Shown here in pieces: positions 8,610 through 16,787 of a DNA stretch of 64,000 nucleotides. The notes below the pieces were generated by a model. That model was not told the origin of the DNA and did no database searches. It worked only from the letters and a program-made list of their open reading frames with translations. The stretch comes from an uncultured Flavobacteriales bacterium (GTDB lineage Bacteria; Bacteroidota; Bacteroidia; Flavobacteriales_G; Salibacteraceae). A program made the position numbers and the translations under genes. The stretch covers positions 1-64,000 of the forward strand of contig CAJXNO010000004.1 of the NCBI GenBank assembly GCA_913057205.1, given 5' to 3'. Numbering within the stretch: position 1 is the first letter of the stretch; every line of letters starts with the position of its first letter.

Positions 8610-10457
8610 ATGCGCAAGCTCATTAGCTTGATAGCTTTTTTCGTGAGTTTATGCTCTACGCTCCAAGCGCAATTTGGACCCGGAGGGGTTGGTGACAGCA
8701 CAAACATAGGACTCTGGTTGCATGCAGAGCTGATTGATGCAGCCAATGCCACCGCAGTGGATACCTGATTCGATGTTTCTGGTTTTGGCAATCATGCTTT
8801 TGGCATAAGTGCTGCTAAAACGCCAACATTTGTATCTTCTTTGTCCTTGGATGCTCAGCCAGCCGAGCGTTTCGACGGTACTAACGATGAGATGACCATC
8901 TTAGATGCGGACATTTTGGATAACTCCAGTGGACTTACCTTTTATACCGCCCTCAGACCAGCAAATCCGAACGGCAACCCCAGTGGAATACTGGGCAAGC
9001 GCATCAATCAGGGTACGAGTGCTCAATATGCATACACCTGGTTCTTTTGGTCTGGTGACCGCCTCAATGTGGATTTGAATACCCAAAACAATCGGTTCAA
9101 TACCGGAACTACCACCTTCAGCAACAATACGAACTATGTTTTAGGACTTGACTTTCGAGGCGATATTCCTGCTGCTCGGCGTGCTCGGGTCTACAGCCAG
9201 GGCGTTAAGGTTACGGAAGCCACGTAGACTTCAACCGTTCTAACCAATAGCGATCAAGACCTGGTGTTAGGGGTTTTGAACACCAATTAAGGAAACTATC
9301 TCGGAGCTGATTACGGAGAATGGGTGCATTTCAACTATTCGTTAGATACCACGGAGCACATCTTGATGCAGAACTATTTAGCAGCCAAGTTTGGAATTAC
9401 GCTTTCTACCAATGGGATATACCGTAGAGCAGATTTGGCCAACGGTGATCACGACTTTGATGTAGCGGGCATTGGACGAGTAAATGCCAACAGCATTCAT
9501 GATGATGCCCAAGGCACCGGTATCATACGGATCTTGAACCCTGCGGATTTAAACAACAATGAGTTTTTGATCTGGGGACACAACAACGGCAACCCCTCTG
9601 CCATAGAGACCTCAGATGTGCCTGCTGGTGTAGACGCACGTCTTGATCGCGAGTGGTACATTACGGAGACCAATGCCTCTGGTACCGCTGTAGATGTTGG
9701 TGCTGTAGATATTCGATTTGACCTCAGCTCATATACCACACCCACGGTGGCGAGCGACCTGCGCTTGTTGATTGATGCAGATGCAGACGGTGCCTTGAGT
9801 GATGAAGCGGCGATTTCAGGAGCAAGCCTCATTGGGGGTTCTATTTATGCGTTCACGGGTGTAACAGGACTTGTAAATGGTACCACCTTTACGCTAGGTA
9901 CTGCGAACAGTACGCAGACCCCGCTTCCAGTTGAATTGATCCATTTTGGAGTTCAGACAGTAGAGCACGGGGCGCTGATCACGTGGTCGACAGCAAGCGA
10001 AGTAAACCACGCCTATTTCACTGTTGAGCGCTCTACCGATGGTGAAGCTTGGGTAGGTGTGGCTACGCAGGAGGGTACAGGCGATCACGCTACTACCCGC
10101 GCATATCGCTACCTTGATAAGGTGGATCCTGGTATGTATTTCTACCGGCTTCGACAAGTAGATGTGGATGGGAGTACGCAATTCAGTGATGTGAAGCGCG
10201 TCGTTGTTAAGTAGTCTAGCCAAGCGAAGAGTATGGTCTTTCCCAATCCAGCGTTCGATCGATTGTTCATCGCAAAGGATGCGATGCGTGGGGATTGGCA
10301 GCTCATCGCTCTGGATGGGATCAGGCAAGACCAAAGGCTGATACTTATGGAGGAGAGCACGGACTATCATGTTTATTCCCTAGAAGGGCTGAAGCCTGGA
10401 TACTACATCTTCAACAATCATTCAGGTCTGGTTCAGAAGGTGCTCATCCAGCGGTAG
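8610..10457 (+). pseudogene. T9SS LamG-like surface protein gene with four in-frame stop codons
   Basis: One reading frame of 615 codons runs from ATG 8610 to TAG 10455-10457 with no shift, but it is interrupted by TGA at 8766, TAG at 9225, TAA at 9288 and TAG at 10212. Protein homology continues smoothly through each stop. There is a signal peptide, then the LamG/concanavalin-like segment (AVDT-stop-FDVSGFGNHAFG, where this family has Trp), then FNYSLDTTEHILMQNYLAAKFGI, a long beta-sandwich region, and finally a T9SS sorting domain (MVFPNPAFDRL to VLIQR). All four stops can arise by single C-to-T or G-to-A transitions (Trp TGG, Gln CAG/CAA). The intact ancestor would have been a secreted surface protein. 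Confidence 0.85.
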
Positions 10458-10498
10458 AGGTCATTAACCAACCTAATGCATATTATTAAATATCTAAA

Positions 10499-10529
10499 AT
10501 TGAATTTATGATTATAGGTCTTAGATTCG
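10499..10529 (+). promoter_or_regulatory. Bacteroidota-type promoter for icd
   Basis: ATTG at 10499-10502 and TAGATTCG at 10522-10529 are separated by exactly 19 bp. This fits the Bacteroidota sigma factor pattern TTTG-N19-TAnnTTTG with one change in each box. The start codon of icd follows 22 bp later. Confidence 0.55.
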
Positions 10530-10551
10530 CATCGAACATTTAACACTCAAA

Positions 10552-11988
10552 ATGAAAAGAATCACGGTCGCAAAAGGTGATGGAATCGGTCCAGAAATCA
10601 TGGACGCCACCCTTGAAATTCTTAAAGCTGCAGGAGCACGTATCGAAATCGATGAAATCGAGATCGGAGAGAAGGTTTACCTGTCTGGAAACACGTCTGG
10701 AATTGCTTCTGAATCTTGGAATTCTATCCTAACAAACAAAGTATTCTTCAAAGCCCCTATCACCACTCCTCAAGGTGGAGGCTACAAAAGTTTGAACGTA
10801 ACCACACGGAAGTCGCTTGCACTTTTTGCTAACGTTCGTCCTTGCAAGAGCTATCATCCTTTCGTGCGCACCAAGCATGAAGATCTAGACTTGGTCATCG
10901 TGCGTGAGAACGAAGAAGACCTTTACGCAGGTATCGAGCACCAGCAAACCGATGAGGTGGTACAGTGCCTGAAGCTAATCTCTCGTCCAGGTTGTGAGAA
11001 AATCGTGCGCTATGCATTTGAGTATGCACGTACCAACAACCGCAAGAAAGTTACTTGCTTCACGAAAGACAACATCATGAAGCAGACCGATGGTATGTTC
11101 CACCAGGTCTTCAATGAGATTGCAGCAGAGTATCCAGACATCGAGAACGATCACTACATCGTAGATATCGGATCTGCTCGACTGGCAGATACTCCAGAGA
11201 ACTTTGACGTAATTGTAACCTTGAACCTCTACGGAGATGTGATCTCAGACATCGCTGCTCAAATTGCGGGTTCAGTAGGACTCGGTGGCTCAAGTAACAT
11301 CGGTGAAGAATGTGCCATGTTCGAAGCGATTCATGGTTCGGCTCCTGATATTGCAGGTAAAGACATTGCTAACCCTTCTGGCTTGATCCAAGCTTCGGTG
11401 ATGATGATGAACCACATTGGTCAGAGCGATGTAGCTGAGAAGATCGAAAACGCTTGGTTGAAGACCATCGAAGATGGTATCCATACTGCAGACATTTACA
11501 AGCCAGAGCTCAGCAAAGAGAAGGTAGGTACCAAGGCGTTCGCACAGGCGGTGATCGAACGATTAGGACAAACGCCAAGTCAGTTCAAGCCGGTGAAGTA
11601 TGAAGCTACCGAAGGCATTAAGTTGGTTCCATACACCCGCAAGGAGTATGCGAAGAAGAAGTTGAAGGGAGTGGATGCTTTCATCGATTGGAACGGAATC
11701 GATCCAAACGAACTAGCAGAGGTTTTGACGAACATCACTACCAGTAACTTGAAGCTTACCATGATCACCAACCGAGGTATCAAGGTATGGCCGAAAGGAT
11801 TTAAAGAAACATTTTGTACCGATCACTGGCGCTGCCGTTTCATGACCGATAATGGCGCCGAGGTTGGTAAGGATGAAATCATCAGTGTTTTGTCTCAAGC
11901 TGAGGGACTCAACATGGATGTTATCAAAACAGAAAACTTATATGAGTTCGATGGGAAGCCAGCCTTCTCATTGGGACAAGGACAGTAG
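10552..11988 (+). CDS. icd: isocitrate dehydrogenase (beta-decarboxylating dehydrogenase family)
   Basis: This 478-aa enzyme oxidatively decarboxylates isocitrate to 2-oxoglutarate in the TCA cycle. Signature elements are the N-terminal GDGIGPEIM (residues 9-17), the substrate loop TTPQGGGYKSLNVTTRKSL (SLNVxxR binds isocitrate), VRENEEDLYAGIEH, and the metal/cofactor region LNLYGDVISDIAAQIAGSVG. About 140 residues beyond the catalytic core match the long Thermus/Bacteroidota-type enzyme, longer than the E. coli form. These long enzymes are usually NADP-dependent, but coenzyme choice is not proven here. The gene has its own promoter and a strong terminator. Confidence 0.93.
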   Translation: MKRITVAKGDGIGPEIMDATLEILKAAGARIEIDEIEIGEKVYLSGNTSGIASESWNSILTNKVFFKAPITTPQGGGYKSLNVTTRKSLALFANVRPCKSYHPFVRTKHEDLDLVIVRENEEDLYAGIEHQQTDEVVQCLKLISRPGCEKIVRYAFEYARTNNRKKVTCFTKDNIMKQTDGMFHQVFNEIAAEYPDIENDHYIVDIGSARLADTPENFDVIVTLNLYGDVISDIAAQIAGSVGLGGSSNIGEECAMFEAIHGSAPDIAGKDIANPSGLIQASVMMMNHIGQSDVAEKIENAWLKTIEDGIHTADIYKPELSKEKVGTKAFAQAVIERLGQTPSQFKPVKYEATEGIKLVPYTRKEYAKKKLKGVDAFIDWNGIDPNELAEVLTNITTSNLKLTMITNRGIKVWPKGFKETFCTDHWRCRFMTDNGAEVGKDEIISVLSQAEGLNMDVIKTENLYEFDGKPAFSLGQGQ

Positions 11989-12024
11989 AGTAGAATAGGT
12001 ATAGGTTAGTAAGTTGTGAGTGAC

Positions 12025-12072
12025 GAGGACATCGCTCAGCGACCGTGGATTCTCCCACATTGCGATGTCCTC
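12025..12072 (+). other. long-armed hairpin in the icd 3' untranslated region
   Basis: An exact 11-bp inverted repeat (GAGGACATCGC at 12025-12035, GCGATGTCCTC at 12062-12072) encloses a smaller GTGG/CCAC stem-loop (12045-12058). It lies between the icd stop and the intrinsic terminator. It could protect the 3' end of the transcript, but nothing in the sequence shows its function. Confidence 0.5.
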
Positions 12073-12082
12073 ACCTGTTTGG

Positions 12083-12124
12083 ACGGGAGTCGGGTTAGGA
12101 GTGACCGGCTTCCGTTCTTTTTTT
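12083..12124 (+). terminator. intrinsic terminator of icd
   Basis: Stem ACGGGAGTCGG (12083-12093) pairs with CCGGCTTCCGT (12105-12115) over 11 pairs including two G-U pairs. The loop is 11 nt and a TTCTTTTTTTT tract follows. It lies about 95 bp after the icd stop. Confidence 0.85.
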
Positions 12125-12179
12125 GCGCTTGCAAATATTGAATTTCTCCGAAAACTTTGAGGTTGGGAATGATCCGTGC

Positions 12180-12473
12180 TTAGTGTAATAGGGATTCAAC
12201 CGTATTCACCAAGCAGAGGCCACCGTATTCTTCCATCAGCTCACGGAGCTCTTCCCGAACCGACTCAAAGGTGCTTTCTTGCACGATGAAGATGAGCATG
12301 TCATTGCTGAATGCGCGCGCTAGTCCCTGTCCATCTTGCGTACCGCGTTCCCCACGTCCTTTGATATCCTCGATCCGTGTGTAGGCATTGTGCCCGTGCT
12401 TTTCAAATACTTCGATGATCTCGTCTGCCTCGAGCGAACTGATGATGATCTGTACTTTCTTAAGTGCTTCCAT
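12180..12473 (-). CDS. sbtB: SbtB-like PII signalling protein
   Basis: This 97-aa protein has the PII/CutA-like ferredoxin fold order: a strand KKVQIIISSLEADEII, then a T-loop-like segment (AYTRIEDIKGRGERGTQDGQG) and a second beta-alpha-beta unit. Position is decisive: its ATG lies 2 nt after the stop of sbtA. SbtB proteins bind adenine nucleotides and the SbtA transporter and gate bicarbonate uptake. The C-terminal cysteine-containing redox loop of cyanobacterial SbtB is absent; the protein ends VNTVESLLH. It acts in the cytoplasm at the inner membrane. Confidence 0.8.
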   Translation of the reverse strand: MEALKKVQIIISSLEADEIIEVFEKHGHNAYTRIEDIKGRGERGTQDGQGLARAFSNDMLIFIVQESTFESVREELRELMEEYGGLCLVNTVESLLH

Positions 12474-12475
12474 GT

Positions 12476-13450
12476 TTAGTTGAGCAAGTATTCAAGGATG
12501 GTATAATAGACGGGAATTCCAATCACGATATTAAGTGGGAAGGTCACGGCCAACGACATCGGAACGTAGATGCCAGGGTTTGCTTTTGGAACGGTAACGC
12601 GCATCGCTGCGGGAACGGCAATGTACGACGCACTGGCTCCCAGAACGGTCAAAAGCAGGGCGTTGCCAAGCTTGATATCAATGAATTGCACCAATGCGAT
12701 CGTAATTCCAGCGTTCAATAAAGGAATGAGCAACGCGAACAAGAGCAGGAAGGTTCCCGACTTTCGGATTCCTCCAAGTCGCTTACCTGCTACCAAGCCC
12801 ATATCCAATAAGAACAGAGCAAGGATTCCTTTGAAGATGTCGTGGGTAAAAGGTTTCATCGCTTCCAGCTTGTGATGGTCGCCGATGGCACCGATCAACA
12901 AACTTCCTAGGATGAGCACGATGGAGCCGTTCGTAAAGGCCTCTCGCATCGCAAAGGCCAAGGTTCGTCGCCTGCTTTTTTGTGCTGTGGACTGCATGTT
13001 GATCAAGATCAAACCGGCAATGATCGCCGGCGCCTCCATCAAGGCCATTGCAGCAACCATGTAGCCACTGTATGGCACATCACTGCTCCTCAAGAAGTCA
13101 ATCGCTGTTACAAAGGTCACCGCACTGATCGAGCCATAAGTGGCTGCGATCGCCCCAGCATTGAACATATCTAGCTTTAAGCGCAGGATAAAAAAGGTAT
13201 AGATGGGTACGAGCAAGGATAATCCAAGCGCTATGGCCAGGAGTACATACATGTGACTGTCTCCTGCATTTTCAGCAATCTCTACTCCGCCTTTGAGTCC
13301 GATGCTGAACAGCAGGTAATAACTTAAGAACCGCGAGACTGGTTGAGGAAAATTCAGGTCTGAGCGAATCCCAACGGCCAGCATCCCCAACAAAAAGAAG
13401 AGAATAGCCGGGTTCAAGAAGTTACCAAGAATCACTGAGGCATCAAACAT
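12476..13450 (-). CDS. sbtA: sodium-dependent bicarbonate transporter SbtA
   Basis: This 324-aa membrane protein has about ten hydrophobic segments in two inverted halves. Landmarks of the SbtA family are AATYGSISAVTFVTAIDFL in the first half and ASYIAVPAAMRVTVPKANPG then LAVTFPLNIVIGIPVYY in the second. SbtA takes up bicarbonate driven by sodium. The middle loop (QSTAQKSRRRTL) is short. The gene sits between the carbonic anhydrase and the sbtB-like gene with 2-20 nt gaps, all on the minus strand, so the operon handles dissolved inorganic carbon. Confidence 0.9.
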   Translation of the reverse strand: MFDASVILGNFLNPAILFFLLGMLAVGIRSDLNFPQPVSRFLSYYLLFSIGLKGGVEIAENAGDSHMYVLLAIALGLSLLVPIYTFFILRLKLDMFNAGAIAATYGSISAVTFVTAIDFLRSSDVPYSGYMVAAMALMEAPAIIAGLILINMQSTAQKSRRRTLAFAMREAFTNGSIVLILGSLLIGAIGDHHKLEAMKPFTHDIFKGILALFLLDMGLVAGKRLGGIRKSGTFLLLFALLIPLLNAGITIALVQFIDIKLGNALLLTVLGASASYIAVPAAMRVTVPKANPGIYVPMSLAVTFPLNIVIGIPVYYTILEYLLN

Positions 13451-13470
13451 AGCGCAGGTCTTAAGCGGTG

Positions 13471-14118
13471 CTACAAGGTAGGCTCTTCATCGAAATTATA
13501 ACGATAAATGTCATCGATCTCCGTATCCCGGGTGATCTTTGATACGGCTTCGATCTTACCATCCTCGAGGTGGTAGACCCAGCCATGAAGCACAGGGAAG
13601 TCACCCTCCGCCCAGCGCTTTTGAACGAAGGACGTCTTGGCGAGATTCATCACTTGGTCTTTTACGTTAAGCTCCACCAATTTGTCCCATACTTTGTTCT
13701 CGTCTTCGAGTTGGTCCAGTTCATCACGATGGTTATGGTAAACGTCCTTAATGCCGCGGATCCATTTGTCAATGATTCCAAGTTTTCTATGACCCAACGC
13801 CGCCTTCACTCCGCCGCAGTGGGTGTGTCCACAAACGATGATGTGATCCACTTTTAAACTTAAGATGCCGTATTCCAACACGCTCATCAGGTTAAGATCG
13901 GCATGGGAAACGATGTTTGCGATGTTGCGATGAACGAACATGTCGCCCGCATGGGTTCCGGTGATCTCATCTGGTGGTACGCGGCTGTCTGCGCATCCGA
14001 TCCATAGATAGGGTGGGTGCTGCTCGTCGTACTGCTTGCGGAAGTATTCTTTATCGAGGTTGAGCTTTTCGGTTACCCATGCCTCATTATTCATCAGAAG
14101 CTTTTTGAATCTATCCAT
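13471..14118 (-). CDS. can: beta-class carbonic anhydrase
   Basis: This 215-aa zinc enzyme interconverts CO2 and bicarbonate. I chose the start at 14118 (MDRFKKLL), 1 nt after the SulP stop. A 45-nt longer frame exists, but it lies inside the SulP coding region and is not family-like. Zinc ligands are Cys42, His98 and Cys101 (GCADSR, CGHTHCGG), and the Asp44/Arg46 dyad is present, which indicates an active type I site. It is encoded between two bicarbonate transporters, so it probably equilibrates imported bicarbonate with CO2 in the cytoplasm for carboxylases. Confidence 0.93.
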   Translation of the reverse strand: MDRFKKLLMNNEAWVTEKLNLDKEYFRKQYDEQHPPYLWIGCADSRVPPDEITGTHAGDMFVHRNIANIVSHADLNLMSVLEYGILSLKVDHIIVCGHTHCGGVKAALGHRKLGIIDKWIRGIKDVYHNHRDELDQLEDENKVWDKLVELNVKDQVMNLAKTSFVQKRWAEGDFPVLHGWVYHLEDGKIEAVSKITRDTEIDDIYRYNFDEEPTL

Positions 14119-14119
14119 A

Positions 14120-15643
14120 TCAGTTTTTGGCTGCTTTTCGGTTATTGAAGTGTATGATCTCAAGATCGATGTTGCGCTCTTTGGCTGTAAATCTGAAGTC
14201 TTGGATCATCTCAAACACATCGTGGTCGATGTACCATGCTTTAGCGCCATCGATGATGAGTTTTGTGTCGTCAGGTACGGAGTTGAGGGCCTTGATGATC
14301 TCTGACTTGTGGATGAAATTCACATCCTTATTGAATCGGATCAAGGTCTGATCGTCATGCTGAACAATGGTGAAGGCACTGTGATAATTGCTGCGGATGA
14401 CGAATGCAGTTCCCACCGCAAGCCCGATCAAAATACCGATCAAGAGATCCGTAAACACGATGGCGATCACCGTCACCATGAAGGGGATGAATTGGTCCAT
14501 GCCATGACGGAACATCTCCTTAAACACAGCGGGTTTAGCAAGCTTGTATCCCACCATAAAGAGAATCGAAGCCAGGCTGGCCAGAGGAATGTGGTTGAGG
14601 AGCGTGGGAATACTCACTGCCGATACCAAAAGGAGTACCCCATGGAAGATCGCGGCTGTTTTGGTTCGTCCACCGGATTGAATGTTTGCTGAACTCCGCA
14701 CAATGACTTGCGTGATAGGCAGTCCGCCTATGAGTCCGGATAAGATGTTTCCAACTCCTTGAGCCTTCAATTCTTGATTGGTCGGTGTGATCCGTTTTTG
14801 GGGGTCGAGTCGATCGGTAGCCTCCACGCACAGCAATGTTTCCAAACTGGCCACCACTGCCATGGTCAGTCCGATCATATAGATTTCTGGCTCTAGGAAT
14901 CCGGCGAGATCAGGTAGGGTGTAGAGCTTGGATATACCGTTGAAGGTTGATACCACGGGTAGCGCTACCAGATGGTTCGCATCCAATTGCATAGCGGGAA
15001 TAGCATCAAATCCAATTTTCATTGCAATGCCCAACAGAACTACGATCAATGGGCCTTGGATGACCTGAAAGATGCGTTGTTTCTTCATGAATTCTTGTTC
15101 CCAAAGGATCAGTATGCCCATCGATACGGCGGTAATGATGATGGCAGTTGGTGAGATGAAATCCAACATGTAGTAGAGCTCAGACAAGGTGGTATGACCA
15201 TCGGGCTGAACAAATGCGAGATCTCCCTGGTAGTCGCCATCATAACCGAATGCATGTGGGATTTGTTTGAGCACGATGATGATCCCGATCGCACTCAACA
15301 TCCCTCTGATCACAGCCGATGGAAAATAGTAGCCGATGATGCCTGCCTTCAGGTAACCCAAGATCAACTGGATCACACCGCTCACCACCACAGCCACCAA
15401 GAAAACCTTAAAACCGAAATCGGTGATGGCTGGAAGAACGATGGCAATGAGTCCGGCCGCTGGACCACTCACACCAAGGGGGGAACCACTCAATGAACCA
15501 ACCACAATCCCGCCAATGATCCCGGCGATGATGCCAGAGAAAAGCGGAGCTCCGGAAGCCAAAGCGATGCCAAGGCAGAGGGGTAAAGCAACAAGAAAAA
15601 CAACCAGTCCAGCTGGTAAGTCGTTAGAGAGGTGTTTGAACAT
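14120..15643 (-). CDS. SulP-family anion transporter (BicA-like)
   Basis: This 507-aa protein has the SulP architecture. The N-terminal LPAGLVVFLVALPLCLGIALASG and SGPAAGLIAIVLPAI lead into a ~400-residue membrane domain. The ETLLCVEATDRLDP motif and a C-terminal STAS-like cytoplasmic domain (residues about 425-507, LIIDGAKAWYIDHDVFEMI) follow. SulP proteins carry sulphate, bicarbonate or other anions. Here the next gene 1 nt downstream is carbonic anhydrase, followed by sbtA/sbtB, so bicarbonate is the best guess. It is the first gene of the operon, with a 16-bp palindrome about 40 bp upstream. Confidence 0.88.
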   Translation of the reverse strand: MFKHLSNDLPAGLVVFLVALPLCLGIALASGAPLFSGIIAGIIGGIVVGSLSGSPLGVSGPAAGLIAIVLPAITDFGFKVFLVAVVVSGVIQLILGYLKAGIIGYYFPSAVIRGMLSAIGIIIVLKQIPHAFGYDGDYQGDLAFVQPDGHTTLSELYYMLDFISPTAIIITAVSMGILILWEQEFMKKQRIFQVIQGPLIVVLLGIAMKIGFDAIPAMQLDANHLVALPVVSTFNGISKLYTLPDLAGFLEPEIYMIGLTMAVVASLETLLCVEATDRLDPQKRITPTNQELKAQGVGNILSGLIGGLPITQVIVRSSANIQSGGRTKTAAIFHGVLLLVSAVSIPTLLNHIPLASLASILFMVGYKLAKPAVFKEMFRHGMDQFIPFMVTVIAIVFTDLLIGILIGLAVGTAFVIRSNYHSAFTIVQHDDQTLIRFNKDVNFIHKSEIIKALNSVPDDTKLIIDGAKAWYIDHDVFEMIQDFRFTAKERNIDLEIIHFNNRKAAKN

Positions 15644-15682
15644 AGGCTAGGACGGAAAAGTAAGGAATCTCACTCACTTGAG

Positions 15683-15698
15683 CTTTGAAGCTTCAAAG
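15683..15698. promoter_or_regulatory. 16-bp perfect palindrome upstream of the inorganic-carbon operon
   Basis: CTTTGAAGCTTCAAAG is a perfect 8+8 palindrome without spacer. It lies 40 bp upstream of the SulP start codon, in the 90-bp gap after the glycosyltransferase gene. Its position fits an operator for a dimeric regulator. The tail of the upstream gene's transcript is an alternative explanation. Confidence 0.4.
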
Positions 15699-15733
15699 AA
15701 CGTTTCTCTGGAGCTTCAGAACAATGCGAATTA

Positions 15734-16693
15734 TCATATCCACCAATAGTTTTTTCCTTGTTTCAAGCCGTGGTTTGTAAGAAATGCTTCTATAAGCTGG
15801 CGCTGAGCTATTTCAGGGTAAACGGCGATCAGGACTTGCGCGTCGTCGTGCCATTCCACTCGGTGCACCTCTTCATGTTTGATCACTTTGCAGGAGACAT
15901 CAAGCCCTTCAAGTATGCGCAAGCTCAATTTGGACTTGACATTATTACCAAGGATGAACAGCGGTTGCTGAGAATTACGATCAATACGCACGAAATGCTC
16001 GAGTTTCAATTGAAAGAAACGTTCTTGTTGGTAATGTGGACTGTTCCTTGAGGTACGCAGTGGGTGCTCCCTCCACCTGTGGGTTAGGTGAGGGATGCCT
16101 AGGACAGGGATGCCAGCTTGATACCAACGAAACACGAGGTCATAGTCTTCCGGGTAGGTGAGGTCTGCAAGGTTCACCATCGACCTGTGAGCCATCCAGT
16201 TGGCGCTTGCTATAACGCATTCTCGATAGATCCACGTCCAATGATCTTGACGGTCAACCCGCTCATTCAGCCATCGCTCATACTTCTGATAACCCTCAGA
16301 AACCGATCCACCACCATCATGGAAGTAGCTCACTTTTCCCGTAATGACATGATTGGGATGGTCGCAGGCCGCTTGGTAGAAGCGCTCCAGTTTTTGCGCA
16401 GGCATAAGGTCATCCGCATCCATACGGGTAATGAACCTTCCTTCAGCAAAGGAAAAGGCGCGTTGAAGGGCTGGGATGATTCCGTCCGAACGGTTCTTCA
16501 ATAACAAGATCCGTTCATCTGATCTAGCTCGATGAGCAACATGATTGTAAGAATCATCCGTGCTATGATCGTCAACTACGATCAGCTGCCATTCCTTGAA
16601 GGATTGTGCCTGAATGCTTTCGATACAGGCGTCAACCCATTTCGCTGCATTGCGCATGGGCATGATGATCGAAATCTTGACGTCAGCATCCAT
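15734..16693 (-). CDS. family 2 glycosyltransferase
   Basis: This 319-aa GT-A fold enzyme has the N-terminal ISIIMPMRNAAKWVDACIESI, the nucleotide-binding VVDDHSTDDS and the metal-binding RMDADD (residues about 115-120). The last ~75 residues (PLFILGNNVKSKLSLRIL to YWWI) form a small extra Rossmann-like domain seen in many Bacteroidota GT2 proteins. It is cytoplasmic or membrane-associated and probably adds a sugar to a surface glycan. It is divergent from an epimerase/GT4 gene pair, so the three may act in one polysaccharide pathway. Confidence 0.88.
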   Translation of the reverse strand: MDADVKISIIMPMRNAAKWVDACIESIQAQSFKEWQLIVVDDHSTDDSYNHVAHRARSDERILLLKNRSDGIIPALQRAFSFAEGRFITRMDADDLMPAQKLERFYQAACDHPNHVITGKVSYFHDGGGSVSEGYQKYERWLNERVDRQDHWTWIYRECVIASANWMAHRSMVNLADLTYPEDYDLVFRWYQAGIPVLGIPHLTHRWREHPLRTSRNSPHYQQERFFQLKLEHFVRIDRNSQQPLFILGNNVKSKLSLRILEGLDVSCKVIKHEEVHRVEWHDDAQVLIAVYPEIAQRQLIEAFLTNHGLKQGKNYWWI

Positions 16694-16764
16694 CGAGCCA
16701 AGATGCGAAAAAGATGGATGCCGCCTCCGCTCAGTACGAAGGTCTGCCCTTTAGCTCAGAAGGC

Positions 16765-16772
16765 TATTTTTG
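16765..16772 (+). promoter_or_regulatory. TAnnTTTG -7 box before the epimerase gene
   Basis: TATTTTTG lies 15 bp upstream of the ATG at 16788 and matches the Bacteroidota -7 consensus exactly. I do not see a good -33 box at the standard spacing. Confidence 0.4.
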
Positions 16773-16787
16773 GAGCCAATTCGCAGC

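Noticed and set aside
8610-10457. Reassigned stop codons in this genome
   Set aside because: All three stop codons end normal genes in the window (for example TAG for icd, TGA for the hoxFY fusion, TAA for hoxH), and only this frame is interrupted several times, so decay is the simpler explanation.
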